A program made the translations under genes and the position numbers. The notes beneath the pieces are model-generated. The model was not told the DNA's origin and searched no databases. It saw nothing but the letters and a program-made list of their open reading frames with translations. 64,000 bases of DNA, taken from positions 868,001 to 932,000 of the forward strand of contig CAWKKW010000005.1 in the NCBI GenBank assembly GCA_963850345.1, read 5' to 3'. Shown piece by piece: positions 61,573-64,000 of this stretch (its first letter is position 1; each line of letters starts with the position of its first letter). This DNA comes from CAWKKW01 sp963850345 (GTDB lineage: Bacteria > Acidobacteriota > Terriglobia > Terriglobales > Acidobacteriaceae).

Positions 61573-61675
61573 TGCGAATCTCTGCTCCCAAATATTTCAA
61601 TCGGACGGCAACCTGAACGCCCCGAGGCGCACCATATGACACCGTAGCAGGTCACACCTTGAAGGAGAAATAACA

Positions 61676-61828
61676 ATGTTGTGGACCATTTTTGTGATCC
61701 TTCTAGTCCTATGGCTATTAGGGTTCGTCGGCTTCCATGTGGTCGGCGCGTACATTCACATTCTTCTAGTACTTGCGCTGGTGGTCCTGCTGATCCAGTT
61801 GATCGGCGGAAGACGAACTATCGTCTAG
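61676..61828 (+). CDS. Lmo0937-like small membrane protein (50 residues)
   Basis: ATG 61676 follows AAGGAG at eight bases and the frame ends in TAG at 61826. The product has two membrane helices (MLWTIFVILLVLWLLGFVGF and YIHILLVLALVVLLIQLI) and ends GGRRTIV. This matches the short Lmo0937-type membrane proteins that are often induced by stress. The CsbD gene follows after 175 bases. Confidence 0.85.
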   Translation: MLWTIFVILLVLWLLGFVGFHVVGAYIHILLVLALVVLLIQLIGGRRTIV

Positions 61829-62003
61829 GAGCCAAGGTTCAACTTCACTTCGCCGGAACGCCTTACGGCCAAGACTTGGAAGTAAGCGCGTGAAAACCGA
61901 AGAGAGTTTACGAGCTTTGCAAGAGTAACGAGCGACTAACCGCACCATAACCCAACGGAGAGTCGGAGTAAGAGATCGTTCAGGCTCTCAGGAGAAATTC
62001 CCC

Positions 62004-62318
62004 ATGAATAAAGACAATCTCAGCGGCAAAATGGATCAGGTGACCGGCAAGGTCAAAGAGAAGGTTGGCGAAACGTTTGGCAACCAGCGCATGGCCAATG
62101 AAGGAGTCGCAGATCAGGTCAAGGGAGCCGCAAAGGAAACCTGGGGCAATGCGAAGGACGCAGTTCACGAGTCGGCGGATATGCATCGCCGCGAGACCAC
62201 AGACCGGGCCACCGACGCTCGCGAGACCATCACCGACAAAGTCCAGAGCGTGAAGGACAAGGTGAACGACAGCATCGAGGACCAACGCACCAAGGACCGG
62301 TTGAAGCATAGCGCCTAG
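62004..62318 (+). CDS. CsbD-family stress protein
   Basis: This is a 104-residue hydrophilic helical protein. MNKDNLSGKMDQVTGKVKEKVGE is the CsbD signature. An extended second half is Asp/Lys-rich. CsbD proteins are general stress proteins of unclear function. CAGGAG precedes the ATG by nine bases. It is followed by a strong terminator. Confidence 0.9.
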   Translation: MNKDNLSGKMDQVTGKVKEKVGETFGNQRMANEGVADQVKGAAKETWGNAKDAVHESADMHRRETTDRATDARETITDKVQSVKDKVNDSIEDQRTKDRLKHSA

Positions 62319-62340
62319 TTCCCTGTTGGGTTCAACTGAA

Positions 62341-62367
62341 AAGGCCTCGCTCCGGCGAGGCCTTTCC
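62341..62367 (+). terminator. Rho-independent terminator after csbD
   Basis: AAGGCCTCGC and GCGAGGCCTT enclose the four-base loop TCCG, followed by TCCTGT. It lies 22 bases after the stop codon. Confidence 0.8.
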
Positions 62368-62389
62368 TGTCTGCGCCGAGCGCACTCAG

Positions 62390-63259
62390 TTAGCCTGCAT
62401 GATGCAAAAGAACATCGGCGGCCACAAAGACCGCGAAGACCACAGAGATGATGCCGTTCATAGTGAAGAAAGCGGCATCGAGTTTACGCAGATCGCGCGG
62501 TGAGACGATGAAGTGTTCATAGAGGAGAAGCGCGGCCACTACGGCCACTCCCAGCCAGGCCAGTTTGCCAAGGCCGAATAGCTCGGTCATCCACACAAGC
62601 AGGAAAATCATCGCGACGTGCAAACCGCGCGCGAGCCAAAACGCACGTTCGACGCCAATGGCGGAGGGTATGCTCTTGAGTCGCGCCTGTCGATCAAAGT
62701 CGGCATCCTGGCAGGAATAGAGAACGTCGAAGCCGGCGCCCCAGCAGAGAACGGCCGCGGTGAGCACCAGGATACGCAGATCGAACGTACCCCGGACGGC
62801 GATCCAGGACGCGGATGGCGCAATGCCCATCGCCAGCCCAAGGACGATGTGGGACCAGCGGGTGAATCGTTTGGTATACGAGTACAGCAGCAGGATGGCG
62901 AGGGCCAGCGGCGAGAGCAGGAGCGTGGCGCGGTTGAGTTGCGCGGCAGCGGCGATGAACAGCAGAGACATGACCGCGGTGAATGCAGCCACAAAACCTC
63001 TCGAAAGCAGACCCGCTGGAATGGCGCGGTTGGCGGTGCGCGGATTCTTCGCGTCCAGTTCAGAATCTGCCCAGCGATTGAAAGCCATCGCAGCGGAGCG
63101 GGCGGTGACCATGCAAACGATGATCCAGATCAGCTTCGACAAACTCGGCCATCCGCTCGCGGCGAGCAGAGCCCCGACCATGGCAAAGGGCAGCACGAAG
63201 ATCGAGTGTTGCCACTTGATCATCTCGAGAGTGGTTCCAATGTTCTTCAGCAGCGGCAT
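62390..63259 (-). CDS. UbiA-type prenyltransferase
   Basis: This is a 289-residue enzyme with about eight membrane helices. AMAFNRWADSELDAKNPRTANRAIPAG is the first Asp-rich site, and LYSCQDADFDRQARLKSIP is the second. It belongs to the UbiA group that prenylates aromatic acids for quinone synthesis; in this phylum it is likely to act in menaquinone (MqnP-like) rather than ubiquinone synthesis. No other men or mqn gene is in the window. Confidence 0.87.
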   Translation of the reverse strand: MPLLKNIGTTLEMIKWQHSIFVLPFAMVGALLAASGWPSLSKLIWIIVCMVTARSAAMAFNRWADSELDAKNPRTANRAIPAGLLSRGFVAAFTAVMSLLFIAAAAQLNRATLLLSPLALAILLLYSYTKRFTRWSHIVLGLAMGIAPSASWIAVRGTFDLRILVLTAAVLCWGAGFDVLYSCQDADFDRQARLKSIPSAIGVERAFWLARGLHVAMIFLLVWMTELFGLGKLAWLGVAVVAALLLYEHFIVSPRDLRKLDAAFFTMNGIISVVFAVFVAADVLLHHAG

Positions 63260-63340
63260 CGTTAGGTCTATGTCTCTTCATCCAGTGTACCGGCGAAACG
63301 ATCGGTGAGATTCATGCGCGCGACAAGAGCTTCGAAGACA

Positions 63341-63375
63341 AGAAAAAGCTCCGTCCCCTGGTTGGAGGACGGAGC
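63341..63375 (-). terminator. Rho-independent terminator after the BON protein gene
   Basis: On the minus strand GCTCCGTCC pairs with GGACGGAGC and is followed by TTTTTCTT. It lies 32 bases beyond the stop codon at 63407. Confidence 0.8.
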
Positions 63376-63406
63376 CTGGTTGGAACAAGGAATCGCGATT
63401 TGAGAC

Positions 63407-64000
63407 TTATCTGCGTTCGGAGCCCTGGTTGGCGACCTGCAAATCGTTGGTCACCTTGAAGACGCCCGGGACGCCGTTGGCGCGGATGTTCGCGGTGTCC
63501 TTGTCGGCCTGGGTATCCACTTGGCCGTACAAAGTGACGCGGCCGTTTTGAACCGAGATACGAATCGGCTTGCCCGGGTCGATGGCGTACTTGTTCAGCG
63601 AAGGATAGCCATAGATTGCACGGGCAACAGCAACGCGAATCTGATCGTCCATGGGCGAGACCGGGTCAACTTCGATGTCGTCGATCACGTCTTTCACGCC
63701 CTTCATGTTACTTGCGACCGAGACAGCGGAGTCTTTATCGACCGGGCCGTAGGCATGTCCGCCCAGAGTTACAACGCCGTCCTGCACGTTGACGCTGATC
63801 GCGTTAAACGCGGTGGTGCCGTAACCGACGCGGTCGTATTCAAGAGCCTTTACCAGTTTCTGCTGTAGTTGCTGATCGGAGACTTCGCCGCCGCCTGCGA
63901 CTTGGATCTCGTTGTTCACCGCAGTCACTTTTTTTGCGTGATGTGCCTTGCGGTCGGCTTCTTCCTTGTCGGCGAACGTGTCGACCGTGCCAGTCAACGT
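63407..64000 (-). CDS. BON-domain protein (partial, C-terminal part)
   Basis: The frame is open through the window end, so the N-terminus, including any signal peptide, is missing. The 198 visible residues contain the end of one BON domain (VDTFADKEEADRKAHHAKKVTAVNNEIQV) and two further BON domains (VNVQDGVVTLGGHAYGPVDKDSAVSV and ISVQNGRVTLYGQVDTQADKDTANIR). BON domains bind membranes and are usually exported to the periplasm. The final residues are QVANQGSERR. The real start must lie beyond 64000. Confidence 0.86.
   Translation of the reverse strand, partial: TLTGTVDTFADKEEADRKAHHAKKVTAVNNEIQVAGGGEVSDQQLQQKLVKALEYDRVGYGTTAFNAISVNVQDGVVTLGGHAYGPVDKDSAVSVASNMKGVKDVIDDIEVDPVSPMDDQIRVAVARAIYGYPSLNKYAIDPGKPIRISVQNGRVTLYGQVDTQADKDTANIRANGVPGVFKVTNDLQVANQGSERR

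Overview
The window looks like a piece of the chromosome of an acidobacterium (Acidobacteriota, Terriglobia-like). This is inferred from gene content, because no rRNA or tRNA is present. The clues are a Gram-negative envelope gene set (LpxD, a lipid A type acyltransferase, an LptB/LptC-LptA export set), a VWFA-related secreted protein of the acidobacterial type, bacillithiol deacetylase BshB1, a long ribosome hibernation factor, high GC, frequent GTG and TTG starts, and many small exported proteins. I see no insertion sequence, prophage, CRISPR array, tRNA or rRNA. Most genes lie on the minus strand.

Layout. 1-4.3 kb: phosphate control and uptake (phoB, phoR, pstS, pstC cut by the window edge). 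4.5-6.7 kb: a single-domain response regulator overlapping a CHASE3 histidine kinase. 6.7-9.7 kb: a methyltransferase, bshB1 and a large lipoprotein. 9.8-12.3 kb: a fused homocysteine methyltransferase/methylene-THF reductase, xseB and a small membrane protein. 12.3-20.6 kb: a MobB-like NTPase, lpxD, an EAL-PAS phosphodiesterase, a three-gene membrane iron-sulfur cluster, a lipid A acyltransferase and a SYLF protein. 20.9-22.7 kb: a NarL-type regulator coupled to dcd, then an HU gene.

22.7-32.2 kb: a conserved row of genes (ABC exporter, yicC, gmk, rpoZ, coaBC, uracil-DNA glycosylase, priA) with an oppositely oriented SDR gene inserted. 32.3-34.8 kb: an exported alpha-L-fucosidase and a Tat-exported aldo-keto reductase. 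34.9-43.0 kb: the rapZ, hpf, rpoN, lptB, lptC-lptA cluster with a small secreted-protein gene inserted. 43.4-45.3 kb: two unrecognised exported proteins and a duplicated gene tail. 45.3-48.5 kb: glyS and glyQ. 49.2-51.1 kb: a two-gene accessory patch (WG-repeat protein and an unknown) bounded by palindromic REP-like repeats. 51.1-58 kb: recO, a DUF4870 protein, a PAS/HisKA protein without an ATPase domain, ferredoxin, an inositol monophosphatase, hfq, a VWA protein, a MoaD-MoaE fusion, a DUF488 protein and a secreted FKBP. 58-64 kb: lon, pheA, a 50-residue Lmo0937-like membrane protein, CsbD, a UbiA-type prenyltransferase and a BON-domain protein cut by the window end.

Most of the window is ordinary housekeeping and envelope biology. 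The less ordinary parts are a NarL-type regulator without its phospho-acceptor aspartate, a kinase fragment without its catalytic domain, the three-gene polyferredoxin/SafE-like cluster, the repeat-bounded WG island, a duplicated gene tail flanking a 1.4 kb segment, a RapZ with an altered Walker A motif, and several gene fusions. Start sites differ from the longest open frame in many genes and were chosen from ribosome-binding sites and family start points.
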